Assembly: GCA_021325525.1 (NCBI GenBank)
Contig: JAJPHB010000116.1
Location: forward strand, 18,831 to 82,830
Direction: 5' to 3'
DNA: 64,000 bases
DNA from: Alphaproteobacteria bacterium
Lineage (GTDB): Bacteria > Pseudomonadota > Alphaproteobacteria > ATCC43930 > CGMCC-115725
Part shown: positions 21,318 through 30,115 of the stretch, piece after piece
Layout: the number at the start of each line of letters is the position of its first letter
How positions within the stretch are numbered: the stretch's first letter is position 1
The notes under the pieces: model-generated
Seen by the model: the letters and a program-made list of their open reading frames with translations, nothing else
Told to the model about the DNA's origin: nothing
Databases searched by the model: none
Program-made: the position numbers and the translations under genes

Positions 21318-21341
21318 ATTTAGTTACAGATGAAACCAATT
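21318..21341. promoter_or_regulatory. candidate MarR operator overlapping the marR start codon
   Basis: An AT-rich imperfect dyad centred between 21329 and 21330, with core GTTACAGATGAAAC (21323-21336) in which GTT-x-CA pairs with TG-x-AAC. Eight of the twelve base pairs out to 21318 and 21341 are symmetric. It covers the ATG of marR (21330) and lies 54-77 bases upstream of hppD. The size and position suit binding by a MarR dimer controlling both genes. Confidence 0.5.
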
Positions 21342-21848
21342 CCAAGCGCAGAATTGTCGGCCGCCGACGCGGCGACCGGGCCCACAGCGCAAGCGGCGGG
21401 CGCCGTCCTGGCGCTGGAGCGCTTCCTTCCCTATCGCCTCTCGGTCCTGACCAACCGGATCTCGACGGCGATCGCGCGCGTCTACGCCGAGCGCTTCGAC
21501 CTGACCGTACCGGAATGGCGGGTCATGGCGGTGCTGGGCCGCTTCGGCCCGATGTCTGCGAATGCGGTCTGCGAGCGCACGGCGATGGACAAGGTGCGCG
21601 TCAGCCGGGCGGTGGCGCGCCTTGCCGCGGCCCGCCGCCTCGTCCGCCGCGTCGACATCCGCGACCGCCGGCGCTCGGTCCTGGCGCTTACCCCGACGGG
21701 GCGCGCTATCTACGCGGAGATCGGCCCCCTTGCGCTCGCCGTCGAAGCGCGTCTTCTCTCACCGCTCGGCGCTGCGGACCGCGCCGCGCTCGACCGGGTC
21801 CTCGCGCTGCTCGAAGCCAGCGCCGGCACCAGCTTCACCAAAGCCTGA
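21330..21848 (+). CDS. MarR family transcriptional regulator
   Basis: A 172-residue MarR protein with the winged-helix core: [20 protein letters not shown], then [20 protein letters not shown] (recognition helix) and [20 protein letters not shown] (wing). The N-terminal 30 residues are an Ala/Pro-rich extension. It is divergent from hppD and so is the probable regulator of the homogentisate genes; the ligand would be expected to be an aromatic intermediate, which is inference. An AT-rich dyad covers its own start codon, suggesting autoregulation. Confidence 0.88.
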   Translation: MKPIPSAELSAADAATGPTAQAAGAVLALERFLPYRLSVLTNRISTAIARVYAERFDLTVPEWRVMAVLGRFGPMSANAVCERTAMDKVRVSRAVARLAAARRLVRRVDIRDRRRSVLALTPTGRAIYAEIGPLALAVEARLLSPLGAADRAALDRVLALLEASAGTSFTKA

Positions 21849-21852
21849 CCGC

Positions 21853-22110
21853 TCAGCCGCCCCCCTTCGGCGCGGGCTTCGGCTTGCCGGCCTTGGCTGC
21901 CTTGCGCCGCGGGCGCGGAGGCTTGGCCGCCGCCGCCAGCTCGGCCTCGCGGGCGAGGCGAAGCTGGCGCAGCCGTGCCGTTTTTTCCGCGCCCGCCAGC
22001 CGCGCCTTCTCCCGTTCCTCCAGAATCTCGGCGTTGCGCTGCTGATCCCGGCTCCACACGATCTGCGCCTCGCGCCGCGCTTCCGCGCCGCGTTGCTCTG
22101 CCTTGCTCAT
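21853..22110 (-). CDS. small highly charged hypothetical protein
   Basis: An 85-residue protein, almost entirely charged residues and Ala. The first 60 residues look like one long helix (AEQRGAEARREAQIVWSRDQ, RNAEILEEREKARL); the tail is Lys/Pro/Arg-rich (KPPRPRRKAAKAGKPKPAPK), which suggests nucleic-acid contact. I do not recognise the family. It ends 4 bases after the convergent marR gene stops and is encoded downstream of cspA on the same strand. Confidence 0.5.
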   Translation of the reverse strand: MSKAEQRGAEARREAQIVWSRDQQRNAEILEEREKARLAGAEKTARLRQLRLAREAELAAAAKPPRPRRKAAKAGKPKPAPKGGG

Positions 22111-22235
22111 ACCGCGTCCTTCACGAAAGGAATTTCGCCCGATAGCCTTGGCTCCATCCGATTGCGCCGCTCAATCCCATTCGGGACCGGCCGAAGGCGG
22201 CGCGCACGCAAGCCGCCGATCTCGGGTCTCGACGA

Positions 22236-22442
22236 TCAACCGACGGCCGCGAGGTTCGCCGCCGCCTCCTTGCCGCGATCGCGGGCGATGTCGTAGCTGA
22301 CCTTCTGGCCCTCGCTGAGGGTGCTCATCCCGGCGCGCTCGACGGCGGAGATATGGACGAAAACATCCTTGCCGCCAGCCTGTGGCTGGATGAAGCCATA
22401 GCCCTTCTGCGGATTGAACCATTTGACGGTGCCGATAGCCAT
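22236..22442 (-). CDS. cspA: cold-shock protein, CspA family
   Basis: A 68-residue single cold-shock domain that binds single-stranded RNA and DNA. Both RNA-binding motifs are intact: RNP1 as KGYGFIQP and RNP2 as VFVHISAV. The ATG at 22442 has AAGGA upstream. A promoter-like pair lies about 135-170 bases upstream, giving the long 5' leader usual for cspA genes. Confidence 0.93.
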   Translation of the reverse strand: MAIGTVKWFNPQKGYGFIQPQAGGKDVFVHISAVERAGMSTLSEGQKVSYDIARDRGKEAAANLAAVG

Positions 22443-22583
22443 GATCGTGTCCTTGGAGAGTGGGAGCAGGCCGTCCCGCGCGCGGCGCAGGGCGGATCGG
22501 CATCGATAAAGGGCGGGAGGCTAAGTCCGGCGCTCGAGACGAGCGAAGGAGAGCTGACCGAACCTAGACGAGTCGATCACCAA

Positions 22584-22612
22584 AAGTAGCCCCCGGTGAA
22601 GACGTCCGCAAG
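22584..22612 (-). promoter_or_regulatory. candidate cspA promoter with a long leader
   Basis: On the minus strand, CTTGCG (22612-22607) and CTACTT (22589-22584) are 17 bases apart, close to the alphaproteobacterial CTTGAC-N17-CTATAT pattern. Transcription from here would give a leader of about 135 bases before cspA. The rest of the 329-base gap between cspA and aroQ shows no gene; it also holds the aroQ promoter. Confidence 0.4.
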
Positions 22613-22714
22613 CCTCGCTTGCACCCATCCGAGAAACATCATGGCGATCAGGGCTTTGGGTCGCCTCGGCATCGCGCCGGTTCATAGGCCCCTCGTCCCC
22701 CGCGGCCGGTCTTG

Positions 22715-22743
22715 CTTGCCCCCGGCGGGCCGCGTGCTATAAG
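22715..22743 (+). promoter_or_regulatory. candidate aroQ promoter
   Basis: CTTGCC (22715-22720) and TATAAG (22738-22743) are separated by 17 bases, matching the alphaproteobacterial sigma-70 pattern. The expected transcript start is close to 22750, about 20 bases before the aroQ GTG at 22772, which excludes the upstream in-frame ATG of the open frame. Confidence 0.55.
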
Positions 22744-22771
22744 CGTCATCATCCCAAGAGCGAGCGCGCCC

Positions 22772-23224
22772 GTGGCGGCCAATCCGACGATTCTCATCCT
22801 TAACGGGCCCAATCTCAACCTGTTGGGCCTGCGCGAACCCGAGATCTACGGCAGCGAAACCCTGTCGGAGATCGAGGATTCCTGCCTCGACTGCGCGGCA
22901 AGGCTCGATCTCAGCATCGATTTCCGCCAGTCGAACCATGAGGGCCAGCTCGTCGACTGGATTCAGGAGGCGCGGCAATCGGCCGACGGCATCATTCTCA
23001 ACGCCGGGGCTTACACCCACACCTCGGTTGCCATTCTCGATGCGCTCAACGCCGCCGCCGTGCCGGCCATCGAGGTGCACCTCTCGAATATTTTTCGGCG
23101 TGAGGAATTTCGCCACAATTCCTTCGTAAGCCGCGCCGCGCGGGGGGTCATCTGCGGCTTCGGCGGCCATGGCTACGAATTGGCGCTGACCGCGATGGCA
23201 CGGCTCCTGCGCGGCGGAAATTAG
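22772..23224 (+). CDS. aroQ: 3-dehydroquinate dehydratase, type II
   Basis: A 150-residue type II dehydroquinase of the shikimate pathway, which removes water from 3-dehydroquinate; the family forms dodecamers. The N-terminal signature [20 protein letters not shown] includes the lid Arg21 and catalytic Tyr26. [13 protein letters not shown] and the histidine region [18 protein letters not shown] follow. The GTG at 22772 was chosen since the promoter lies upstream of it and the family start follows directly. It is linked to accB and accC as in many alphaproteobacteria. Confidence 0.93.
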   Translation: MAANPTILILNGPNLNLLGLREPEIYGSETLSEIEDSCLDCAARLDLSIDFRQSNHEGQLVDWIQEARQSADGIILNAGAYTHTSVAILDALNAAAVPAIEVHLSNIFRREEFRHNSFVSRAARGVICGFGGHGYELALTAMARLLRGGN

Positions 23225-23255
23225 GTCTGGCGACGGATCGGAGCCTTAATCGGGA

Positions 23256-23717
23256 ATGTCAAAAAACGGCGATTTGAGGATCGACAGCGATCTCGTCCGC
23301 ACGCTAGCGGCATTGCTGGCCGAGACGAATCTATCGGAAATCGAATACGCGGTCGGCGACCGCCGCATCCGCGTCGCGAGAGGCGGCAGCAACGCCACCG
23401 TCCTCGTGCCGGCAGCGGCGGCCGCGGCACCGACAACGCCCGCTCCGGCCGCTTCTGCCGGCATGCCGAGCGCGGCCGAGCATCCGGGCGCCGTCAAGGC
23501 GCCGATGGTCGGCACCGCCTACCTCGCGCCGCAGCCCGAGGCGGCGCCCTTCGTCAAGCTCGGCGACAGCGTTGGCGAAGGCCAGGTCCTCCTCATCATC
23601 GAGGCGATGAAGGTGATGAACCAGATCCGCGCGCCTCGCGCCGGACGCCTCGCGCAGGTTCTCGTCGCCGACGGCGCGCCCGTCGAATTCGGCCAGCCGC
23701 TCATGATTCTCGAATAG
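23256..23717 (+). CDS. accB: acetyl-CoA carboxylase biotin carboxyl carrier protein
   Basis: A 153-residue carrier protein. The biotinyl lysine is K119 in [11 protein letters not shown]. The N-terminal 45 residues contain the usual helix ([20 protein letters not shown]), followed by a Pro/Ala-rich linker (residues about 52-78) and the biotinyl domain. It carries carboxybiotin from AccC to the carboxyltransferase in the first step of fatty-acid synthesis. It is followed by accC after 28 bases. Confidence 0.96.
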   Translation: MSKNGDLRIDSDLVRTLAALLAETNLSEIEYAVGDRRIRVARGGSNATVLVPAAAAAAPTTPAPAASAGMPSAAEHPGAVKAPMVGTAYLAPQPEAAPFVKLGDSVGEGQVLLIIEAMKVMNQIRAPRAGRLAQVLVADGAPVEFGQPLMILE

Positions 23718-23745
23718 CCGCTGCGAGCCGAGGGACCCGGCGCCG

Positions 23746-25095
23746 ATGTTCGAGAAAATCCTGATCGCCAATCGCGGCGAGATCGCGCTCCGCATTCACC
23801 GCGCCTGCCGCGATATGGGCATCAAGACGGTCGCGGTGCATTCGACGGCCGATGCCAATGCCATGCATGTGCGCCTTGCCGATGAGAGCGTCTGCATCGG
23901 ACCGCCGCCGGCGCGGCTCTCTTATCTCAACATACCGGCCATTCTCTCGGCGGCGACGATCACAGGCGCGGAGGCGATCCATCCTGGCCTCGGCTTTCTC
24001 TCGGAGAACGCCAATTTCGCCGCCATGGTCGAGGAGCACGGCTTCACCTTCATCGGCCCGACGGCGGAGCATATCCGCCTCATGGGCGACAAGGTCGAGG
24101 CAAAGCGGGCGGCGACAAAGCTCGGCATTCCGACGGTGCCGGGCTCGGCCGGCGCCGTCGCCGACCTCGATGCGGCAGCGAGCGAAGCCCGCCGCATCGG
24201 CTACCCCATTCTCGTCAAGGCGGCGGGCGGCGGCGGCGGGCGCGGCATGAAGGTGGCGCGCGACGAGCGCGAGCTGCGCCAGCTTCTGCCGATCGCGCAG
24301 AGCGAGGCCAGGGCGTATTTCGGCAACGATGCCGTCTATCTCGAACGCTATCTCGACCGGCCGCGCCATATCGAAATCCAGATCCTCGCCGACGGGAACG
24401 GGCGCTGCATCCATCTCGGCGAGCGCGACTGCTCGCTGCAGCGCTCGCACCAGAAGATCCTCGAAGAGGCGCCCTCGCCCGCCCTCAATGCCGAGCAGCG
24501 CCAGCGCCTCGGCCGTATCGCGAGCGGAGCCATGGAAAAGCTCGGCTATCGCGGCGCCGGCACGCTCGAATTCCTGTACGAGAACGGCGAGTTCTTCTTC
24601 ATCGAGATGAATACGCGCCTCCAGGTGGAGCATCCGATCTCCGAGGCGATCAGCGGCGTCGACATCGTGCGCGAGCAGATTCGCGTCGCCGCCGGCGCGC
24701 CGCTCTCCTTGCGCCAGGAGGAGGTAAAGCTCTGCGGTCACGCCATCGAGTGCCGCATCAATGCCGAGCACCCGGAGAGCTTCACCCCCTCGCCCGGCAC
24801 GATCACCGGCTACCACGCGCCGGGCGGACTGGGCGTGCGCATCGACAGCGCGCTCTACCAGGGCTATACGGTGCCGCCGCACTATGACAGCCTTGTCTCC
24901 AAGCTGATCGTCCACGGCTCCTCGCGCAACGAGGCGCTGATGCGGCTCCGCCGCGCCCTCGAGGAATACGTGATCGCCGGCATCGAAACGACGATCCCGC
25001 TGCACCAGCGCCTCCTCGAGGCTCCCGACTTCATCGACGGGACCTACGACATCCATTGGCTCGAGAAATTCGTCGGCCGCGAGGGGCGAGGCTGA
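23746..25095 (+). CDS. accC: acetyl-CoA carboxylase biotin carboxylase subunit
   Basis: A 449-residue ATP-grasp enzyme that carboxylates biotin on AccB. It begins [20 protein letters not shown], has the glycine-rich ATP loop [13 protein letters not shown] and the catalytic block [20 protein letters not shown]. The length is normal. It forms an operon with accB and probably with aat, which starts 19 bases downstream. Confidence 0.97.
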   Translation: MFEKILIANRGEIALRIHRACRDMGIKTVAVHSTADANAMHVRLADESVCIGPPPARLSYLNIPAILSAATITGAEAIHPGLGFLSENANFAAMVEEHGFTFIGPTAEHIRLMGDKVEAKRAATKLGIPTVPGSAGAVADLDAAASEARRIGYPILVKAAGGGGGRGMKVARDERELRQLLPIAQSEARAYFGNDAVYLERYLDRPRHIEIQILADGNGRCIHLGERDCSLQRSHQKILEEAPSPALNAEQRQRLGRIASGAMEKLGYRGAGTLEFLYENGEFFFIEMNTRLQVEHPISEAISGVDIVREQIRVAAGAPLSLRQEEVKLCGHAIECRINAEHPESFTPSPGTITGYHAPGGLGVRIDSALYQGYTVPPHYDSLVSKLIVHGSSRNEALMRLRRALEEYVIAGIETTIPLHQRLLEAPDFIDGTYDIHWLEKFVGREGRG

Positions 25096-25114
25096 CCCGG
25101 CACCGCGCTCCTCG

Positions 25115-25747
25115 ATGGCCGCTCTGACGCCGGAGCTCCTCTTGCAGGCCTATGCGGCCGGCATCTTTCCGATGGCCGAATCGGCCGACGATCCCGAGCT
25201 CTATTGGGTCGATCCGGTGCGGCGCGGCATCCTGCCGCTCGACGCCTTCCATGTGCCGCGAAGCCTCCGCCGCACCTTGCGCCGCGACATCTTCGAGATT
25301 CGCTGCGACACCGCCTTCACCGCCGTCATGCGCGGCTGCGCCGAACCCGCTGCCGACCGCCGGCAGACCTGGATCAACGACGAGATCATCGCGCTCTACA
25401 GCGAGCTCCACCGCCGCGGCGCGGCGCACAGCGTCGAGGCCTGGTACGAGGGCGCGCTGGTCGGCGGCCTCTACGGCGTCGAGCTCGGCGCCGCTTTCTT
25501 CGGCGAGAGCATGTTCAGCCGCGTCACCGATGCGAGCAAGGTCGCGCTCGTCCATCTCGTCGCCCGCCTGCGCCGCGGCGGCTTCACGCTGCTCGACACC
25601 CAGTTTGTGACGGCGCATCTGCAGCGCTTCGGCGCGATCGAGATTTCCCGGCGCGAATACCATGCCCGCCTTGCCGCGGCGCTGCGCCGGCGCGCCCAGT
25701 TCCCGGTCAAGCTGCCGGCGGCGGATGTTCTCGCGGCGCTCGCTTGA
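25115..25747 (+). CDS. aat: leucyl/phenylalanyl-tRNA-protein transferase
   Basis: A 210-residue enzyme that adds Leu or Phe from tRNA to proteins with N-terminal Arg or Lys, marking them for the ClpAP N-degron path. Conserved blocks are [42 protein letters not shown] and FFGESMFSR. It is somewhat shorter than E. coli Aat (234 residues) but has the whole GNAT-like core. It follows accC closely and is convergent with the DUF2155 gene. Confidence 0.94.
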   Translation: MAALTPELLLQAYAAGIFPMAESADDPELYWVDPVRRGILPLDAFHVPRSLRRTLRRDIFEIRCDTAFTAVMRGCAEPAADRRQTWINDEIIALYSELHRRGAAHSVEAWYEGALVGGLYGVELGAAFFGESMFSRVTDASKVALVHLVARLRRGGFTLLDTQFVTAHLQRFGAIEISRREYHARLAAALRRRAQFPVKLPAADVLAALA

Positions 25748-25806
25748 GCTGCCCCACTCTTACTATTGCGCGCCGCCGGCGAGGCAATCGATGCGTTTGG
25801 CCGGAT

Positions 25807-26223
25807 CTACCCCTTGGGCGGAGCGCCCTCCGGGGAAGCGGCGTTGGTGTCGCGGCAGTCGAGGACGGTGAGGTCGTAGACGGGATCTTCGAGGGCCGAA
25901 AGCGCCGGGCTCGACTTGAACATCCAGCCGCTGAAGATGCGGGTGACGGTGACGGCGGAGGCGCCCGGCTTCACCTCGTCGACTTCGAGGAAGACCGAGG
26001 TCTCGGGCGGCTCTTCGGGCGGCCGCTTGACGCAGGCGCGGGCCGTGATGAGGAGGGCGCCGAAGCGGACGCTCTTGCCGACTGGCGCATCGATCGTCGA
26101 GATGCGCGCCGTCGTCTTGTCGAGTCCCTGCAAAACCGCAACCGTCTCGCCGCGCGCCGGCAGCGCGGCCGCGCCGAGCGCCAGAAAGGCGAGCCAGGGA
26201 AGGGCCGGTCGCAGCCGCGCCAC
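25807..26223 (-). CDS. DUF2155 family secreted protein
   Basis: A 138-residue protein with an N-terminal signal peptide (LPWLAFLALGAAALPARG) and the DUF2155 core: KTTARISTIDAPVGKSVRFG, a Cys in ITARACVKRP, FSGWMFKSSPALSALEDPVY and a C-terminal Cys in LTVLDCRD. The two Cys residues may form a disulfide in the periplasm. The GTG at 26223 overlaps the stop region of the upstream 75-codon gene (TGAGGTG) and has AAGGGCTGAG before it. The family is found next to aat in alphaproteobacteria; its function is unknown. Confidence 0.85.
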   Translation of the reverse strand: MARLRPALPWLAFLALGAAALPARGETVAVLQGLDKTTARISTIDAPVGKSVRFGALLITARACVKRPPEEPPETSVFLEVDEVKPGASAVTVTRIFSGWMFKSSPALSALEDPVYDLTVLDCRDTNAASPEGAPPKG

Positions 26224-26224
26224 C

Positions 26225-26452
26225 TCAGCCCTTCTTATAGGGGTTGACGAGCCCGTCGAGCAGGGCCCGGACGACGTCGCGGAACTGCGCCTCGTCGGCA
26301 CCCATGAGCACGGCGTCTTCGAGCGCCTCCTGCGCCAGCTCGCGGATCTCTTGCAGGTTCTGGGTCAGCACCTTGATCTTCTCGCGGCAGGAGAGCGGCT
26401 CGCCGGCCGGCGAGCGCCAGATGGTTCGGGCGAGGATATCGTCGTCGCTCAT
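26225..26452 (-). CDS. small conserved hypothetical protein
   Basis: A 75-residue cytoplasmic protein of two or three helices (LSCREKIKVLTQNLQEIREL, AQEALEDAVLMGADEAQFRD) ending NPYKKG. I do not recognise the family. It overlaps the end of the methyltransferase gene by four bases and runs into the DUF2155 gene, so the three are translated from one message. The single Cys at about residue 22 has no obvious partner. Confidence 0.65.
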   Translation of the reverse strand: MSDDDILARTIWRSPAGEPLSCREKIKVLTQNLQEIRELAQEALEDAVLMGADEAQFRDVVRALLDGLVNPYKKG

Positions 26453-27264
26453 GCGCCCTCCGCCGGTTTTTGCGCGGCAAAGCGCAGGCGCACGTAATCG
26501 ACCGTCCACAGCCCATCGGCATTGCAGAGCGCCGGCCGCAGCGCCGCCTCGACCTCGTCGATGAAGGCCGCGCGCTCCGCCGCCGAAATGCGGGCGAGGA
26601 AACTCTCGGCGAAGGTTTCGAGCCAATCGCCGAGGCGGCCCGGCAGCGGGGTCGGCCGCGGGATGAGGACCATCTCCCGGACAAGGAAGCCGCGCCGTTC
26701 AAGGCGCGCCCGATACTCCTCGGGCGAGGGGAAATACCAGGGATTGGCGGCGGCGCCGTCGATCCCGCGCCGCGCCAGGGCGGCGCCGAGGGCATCGACG
26801 ACGCGACCGACATTGCCAACCCCGCCGCATTCGGCAACGAAGCGTCCGCCGGGCTTCAGAGCACGCCAGACGCCGTCGATCACCGCATCCGGATCGCGCA
26901 TCCAATGCAGCGCCGCGTTGCTGAAGACCGCGTCGAACTCGCCGGCGAAGAGCAGCCGGTTGCCGTCGATGCGGCGCGCATCGAGGCCGCGCGCCCGTGC
27001 CGCCGCGACCTGCTCGGCGCTGGCATCGACGCCGACGACTTGCGCCCGCGCGGCGAGAGTCGCGGTGAGCGCGCCGTCGCCGCAGCCGAGATCGAGGATG
27101 CGCTCGCCTGGCTGCGGGTCGAGGAGATCGAGAAGCGGCGCGCCGAGCGCCGCGACGAAGCCGGCGTTGCGCCGATAGCGCGCCGGATCCCAGTGCTGCT
27201 CGATGACGGCGCTCTTGGCGCGCTCGCCGGAGCCGCTATTTGGGGGCAGCAGGTTGGCCGCCAT
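26449..27264 (-). CDS. class I SAM-dependent methyltransferase
   Basis: A 271-residue methyltransferase. The SAM-binding motifs are clear: motif I ILDLGCGDGALTATL, the acidic end of strand 2 VVGVDASAEQV, and motif II FDAVFSNAALHWMRDPD. The layout resembles trans-aconitate methyltransferase-like proteins, but the substrate cannot be told. The ATG at 27264 overlaps the end of mlaD by 29 bases and is supported by AAGGGAG upstream. Confidence 0.85.
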   Translation of the reverse strand: MAANLLPPNSGSGERAKSAVIEQHWDPARYRRNAGFVAALGAPLLDLLDPQPGERILDLGCGDGALTATLAARAQVVGVDASAEQVAAARARGLDARRIDGNRLLFAGEFDAVFSNAALHWMRDPDAVIDGVWRALKPGGRFVAECGGVGNVGRVVDALGAALARRGIDGAAANPWYFPSPEEYRARLERRGFLVREMVLIPRPTPLPGRLGDWLETFAESFLARISAAERAAFIDEVEAALRPALCNADGLWTVDYVRLRFAAQKPAEGA

Positions 27265-27823
27265 TCTGGCCGCTCCCTTGCGCCCCGCCGGTCGCGCCCG
27301 GCCCCGGCGCGCCGGGAGCCGGGGCGAGGCTCGGCGGCGCCGCGCCGCCGCCGGGTGCCCCCTGCCCGCCGCTCGTCGGACTACCCGTCGCGTTGAAGAT
27401 GTATTTGCTGATCATGTCCTCGATGCTGACCGGGGCGTTGGTATAGCTGATCTGCCCACCCGGCTTGATCATCTCGTCGGCGGAACCCGGCAGCAGGGCC
27501 AAATACTTGTCGCCGAGAAGCCCGCTGGAGACGATGGAGGCCACCGTATCCGTCGGCAGCTTCACCGTCGGATCGATGCTCAAGGTGAGGACCGCCTCAT
27601 AGGTCTTGGGATCGAGCGATGTGGAGACGATGCTGCCGACCTTGATGCCGCTGATGCGTACGTCGCCGCCTTCGCGCACGCCGTCGATCTTGGAGAATTT
27701 CGCCGTGACCTCGTAGCCGCTCACCGCATGCACCTGCGCGGTGCTGTAGGCGAAGATGAGAAAGAGCGCGGCGATGACGAGCACGACCGCGCCCATCACG
27801 GTCTCGATGACGTTACGGCTCAT
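27236..27823 (-). CDS. mlaD: outer-membrane lipid asymmetry protein MlaD (MCE domain)
   Basis: A 195-residue protein with one N-terminal membrane helix (residues 9-27, MGAVVLVIAALFLIFAYS) and an MCE domain (VSGYEVTAKFSKIDGVREGG, VRISGIKVGSIV, LLGDKYLALLPG). MlaD forms a hexameric periplasmic ring of the MlaFEDB phospholipid transporter. The C-terminal 50 residues are a Gly/Ala/Pro-rich tail. No other mla gene is in the window. It lies 36 bases after the NDUFA12 homologue, an order conserved in alphaproteobacteria. Confidence 0.92.
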   Translation of the reverse strand: MSRNVIETVMGAVVLVIAALFLIFAYSTAQVHAVSGYEVTAKFSKIDGVREGGDVRISGIKVGSIVSTSLDPKTYEAVLTLSIDPTVKLPTDTVASIVSSGLLGDKYLALLPGSADEMIKPGGQISYTNAPVSIEDMISKYIFNATGSPTSGGQGAPGGGAAPPSLAPAPGAPGPGATGGAQGSGQNGGQPAAPK

Positions 27824-27859
27824 TCGCGACGGTCCCCTCTCGGCCCGATTCCCTTTGCC

Positions 27860-28237
27860 CTACTCCGGGCGCCACGGCTCGTAATCCCCGGTCGATTTGG
27901 CGCGGTGTCCGCCCCGCAGAACCGAGCCCGGTGGCCGGTATGCGAGGGGCGTGCCGCTCAGATTCGGCACATGCTCCTTCTGCCAGGGATAATGCGGCCC
28001 CTCGCCCGGCCGCGGCGGCGCGTCGATCGTGTGGTGCAGCCAGGCGTGCCATTGCGGCGGCACGCGCGAGGCCTCGACCTCGCCGTTATAGAGCACCCAG
28101 CGCCGCTCGCGGCTCGCCATGCCGCCGCCCCGGACGAGAGCGCGCCTCGCCTTCTCGCGGTAATAGCGATTGCCGAACTGGTCGGTGCCGACCAGCTCGC
28201 CCTTCCACCAGGTGAAGAGCCGAGTCCCGATGCTCAT
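27860..28237 (-). CDS. NADH:ubiquinone oxidoreductase subunit, NDUFA12 homologue
   Basis: A 125-residue homologue of the mitochondrial complex I accessory subunit NDUFA12 (B17.2), which alphaproteobacteria share with mitochondria. Typical blocks are LFTWWKGELVGTDQFGNRYY, RRWVLYNGEVEASRVPPQWH and HAWLHHTIDAPP, ending PGSVLRGGHRAKSTGDYEPW. It starts at the ATG at 28237 and leads the mlaD gene. It lies away from the nuo operon, as usual. Confidence 0.92.
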   Translation of the reverse strand: MSIGTRLFTWWKGELVGTDQFGNRYYREKARRALVRGGGMASRERRWVLYNGEVEASRVPPQWHAWLHHTIDAPPRPGEGPHYPWQKEHVPNLSGTPLAYRPPGSVLRGGHRAKSTGDYEPWRPE

Positions 28238-28441
28238 TGCAATCCGATCGACCTCGAGCTGAGCCGCCGGCAGGCGCCGACGAGCATGGCGTTTGCGGCG
28301 CGGACTATAGGCAAGGGGTCGTTGGTCCGTCCAGACCCAGAGCAGGATACGAGCAGGGTATGGCGGCGCCGCGGACGCCCTTGTCGGAGCCGGGCCACGG
28401 GATGGTAGAGTCCGCGGAAGCCGCGGCGGAGGAGACCCGAC

Positions 28442-29614
28442 ATGCTGCCCTTCGAGAAGACCGAGTTCCTGGCCCGCATCGCCAAGACGCAGCAGCGCAT
28501 GGCAGCGCGCGGCATCGACACGCTCCTCGCCGTCGATCCCGCCAACATGAATTACCTGACCGGCTATGACGGCTGGTCCTTCTATACGCCGCAGGCGGTG
28601 ATCGTGGCGGAGAGGCAGGCGGAGCCGATCTGCATCACGCGCGGCATGGATGCGAACGGCGCGAAGCTCACCACCTTCCTCGACCACAGCAATATTATCG
28701 GCTATCCGGACCACTACGTCCAATCGACCGAGCGGCATCCGATGGATTACATCGCCGAGGTGCTGCGCCAGCGCCGGCTCGACCGCGGCACTATCGCCCT
28801 CGAAATGGACGCCTATTATTTCTCGCCGGCCGGCTACGAGGCGCTGAAGCGCCATCTGCCGAACGTCCGATTCGTCGATTCGGGCCAGCTCGTCAATTGG
28901 GTGCGTGCGGTGAAGTCGCCACGCGAGATCGCCTATATGAACGAGGCGGCGCGCATCATCGAGAAGACGATGCAGGTGGCGATCGACACGATCCGGCCGG
29001 GCGTGCGGCAATGCGACGCCGCCGCCGCCATCTCCGCCGCCTACATCTCCGGCACGGCGGAATTCGGCGGCGACTACACCGCCTTCGTGCCGATGCTGCC
29101 GACCGGAATCGGCACCTCGACCCCGCATCTCACCTGGACGGACCGCCGCTTCGTCCGCGGCGAGGCGACGATCATGGAGCTGGCGGCAAGCCGGCTCCAT
29201 TACCACTGCCCGATGGCGCGCACGGTCTTTCTCGGCAAGCCGCCGCAGAAGATGACCGACACCGCGAAGATCGTCCTCGAAGGGACGGATGCGGCGCTCG
29301 AAGCGGCCAAGCCCGGCGCCACTTGCGAGGCGGTAGAGGCGGCCTGGCGCGCCGTCATCGCCCGCCACGGCATCGTCAAGGAGTCGCGCATCGGCTATTC
29401 CGTCGGGCTCAACTACCCGCCCGATTGGGGCGAGCACACGATGAGCCTTCGCCCCGGCGACAAGACGGTGCTCGAGCCCAACATGACCTTCCACGTCATT
29501 CCCGGCATCTGGATGGATGATTGGGGCATCGAGATCAGCGAATGCATCCATGTGACCGAGAGCGGCGCGCGGCGCTTCACCGATTTTCCGCGGAAGCTCT
29601 TCGTCACCGAGTGA
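28442..29614 (+). CDS. M24-family (pita-bread) protein, ectoine hydrolase DoeA-like
   Basis: A 390-residue creatinase/prolidase-fold protein. The N-terminal part (MNYLTGYDGWSFYTPQAV, ITRGMDANGAKLTTFLDH, IIGYPDHYVQSTERHPMDY) matches DoeA/EutD ectoine hydrolases, which open the ectoine ring to N-acetyl-diaminobutyrate. In the C-terminal domain the usual metal-binding Asp pair is not present; the region reads ELAASRLHYHCPMART. That suits the metal-free creatinase-like group to which DoeA belongs, as I recall. DoeB, the deacetylase partner, is not in this window, so the substrate is not certain; another cyclic amidine or amide is possible. Confidence 0.7.
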   Translation: MLPFEKTEFLARIAKTQQRMAARGIDTLLAVDPANMNYLTGYDGWSFYTPQAVIVAERQAEPICITRGMDANGAKLTTFLDHSNIIGYPDHYVQSTERHPMDYIAEVLRQRRLDRGTIALEMDAYYFSPAGYEALKRHLPNVRFVDSGQLVNWVRAVKSPREIAYMNEAARIIEKTMQVAIDTIRPGVRQCDAAAAISAAYISGTAEFGGDYTAFVPMLPTGIGTSTPHLTWTDRRFVRGEATIMELAASRLHYHCPMARTVFLGKPPQKMTDTAKIVLEGTDAALEAAKPGATCEAVEAAWRAVIARHGIVKESRIGYSVGLNYPPDWGEHTMSLRPGDKTVLEPNMTFHVIPGIWMDDWGIEISECIHVTESGARRFTDFPRKLFVTE

Positions 29615-30115
29615 GGACGGTCGCAGCCTCACCCATTGCGGCGCCCCTCATCGCGAGCCCGGCGGCGACGCAACCCAGCCTCTCCGCTTGCGGAGATGGA
29701 TTGCCGCGCGCCGAACGCGATGACGATTCCGCAGAATCGGGGGACTGGTGCATCTTCGCCACATCTGGTGTCGATTTTTTCCACAGCCACGAAATATGGT
29801 TGCGCCGCCGCGGCGCTCTGGCAGAATTGCGGCGCTCTGGGGGCGAAACTGGTCGGGGGGGCGGAGAATTGGCCGACTTGATCGCCGCGAGTCAGGCAGT
29901 CTACAGCTCGCGACGCTGAAAAGCGCAATACCACTGACAAGAAAGCATCCGCCCTCATTCGGCGGAATGTGAAAGTTCGCAAGCAAAACGCCCAACCTCG
30001 AAGTGAGGTCGCCAGGTGTTGTCTTGGTTTGACTTCAATCTTTGCTTTCACACTGGCGCCCCGTATCGAAAGCAGATCTTTTAAGCCCAAAAATTGTCTT
30101 GCAATTAACCAAAGT
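29615..30115. other. AT-richer intergenic region before nrdJ
   Basis: I see no convincing gene in this stretch. It is visibly less GC-rich than its surroundings after about 29750. Structures seen are a 6-base hairpin CGATTC-cgca-GAATCG (29724-29739), not followed by a T run, and a perfect dyad AATTG-n5-CAATT at 30092-30106 just upstream of the candidate NrdR boxes. TTGCAA at 30099-30104 could be a -35 element, with CATCTT at 30122-30127 as -10 (17-base spacer). No cobalamin riboswitch was recognised here. Confidence 0.5.

Noticed and set aside
16679..21848. The homogentisate genes as one operon including maiA
   Set aside because: The HIT gene is divergent from maiA and lies between it and fahA, so maiA must be transcribed separately.
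29629..30090. Minus-strand frame of 153 codons upstream of nrdJ
   Set aside because: No recognisable family, no clear ribosome-binding site, and mixed composition; treated as chance.
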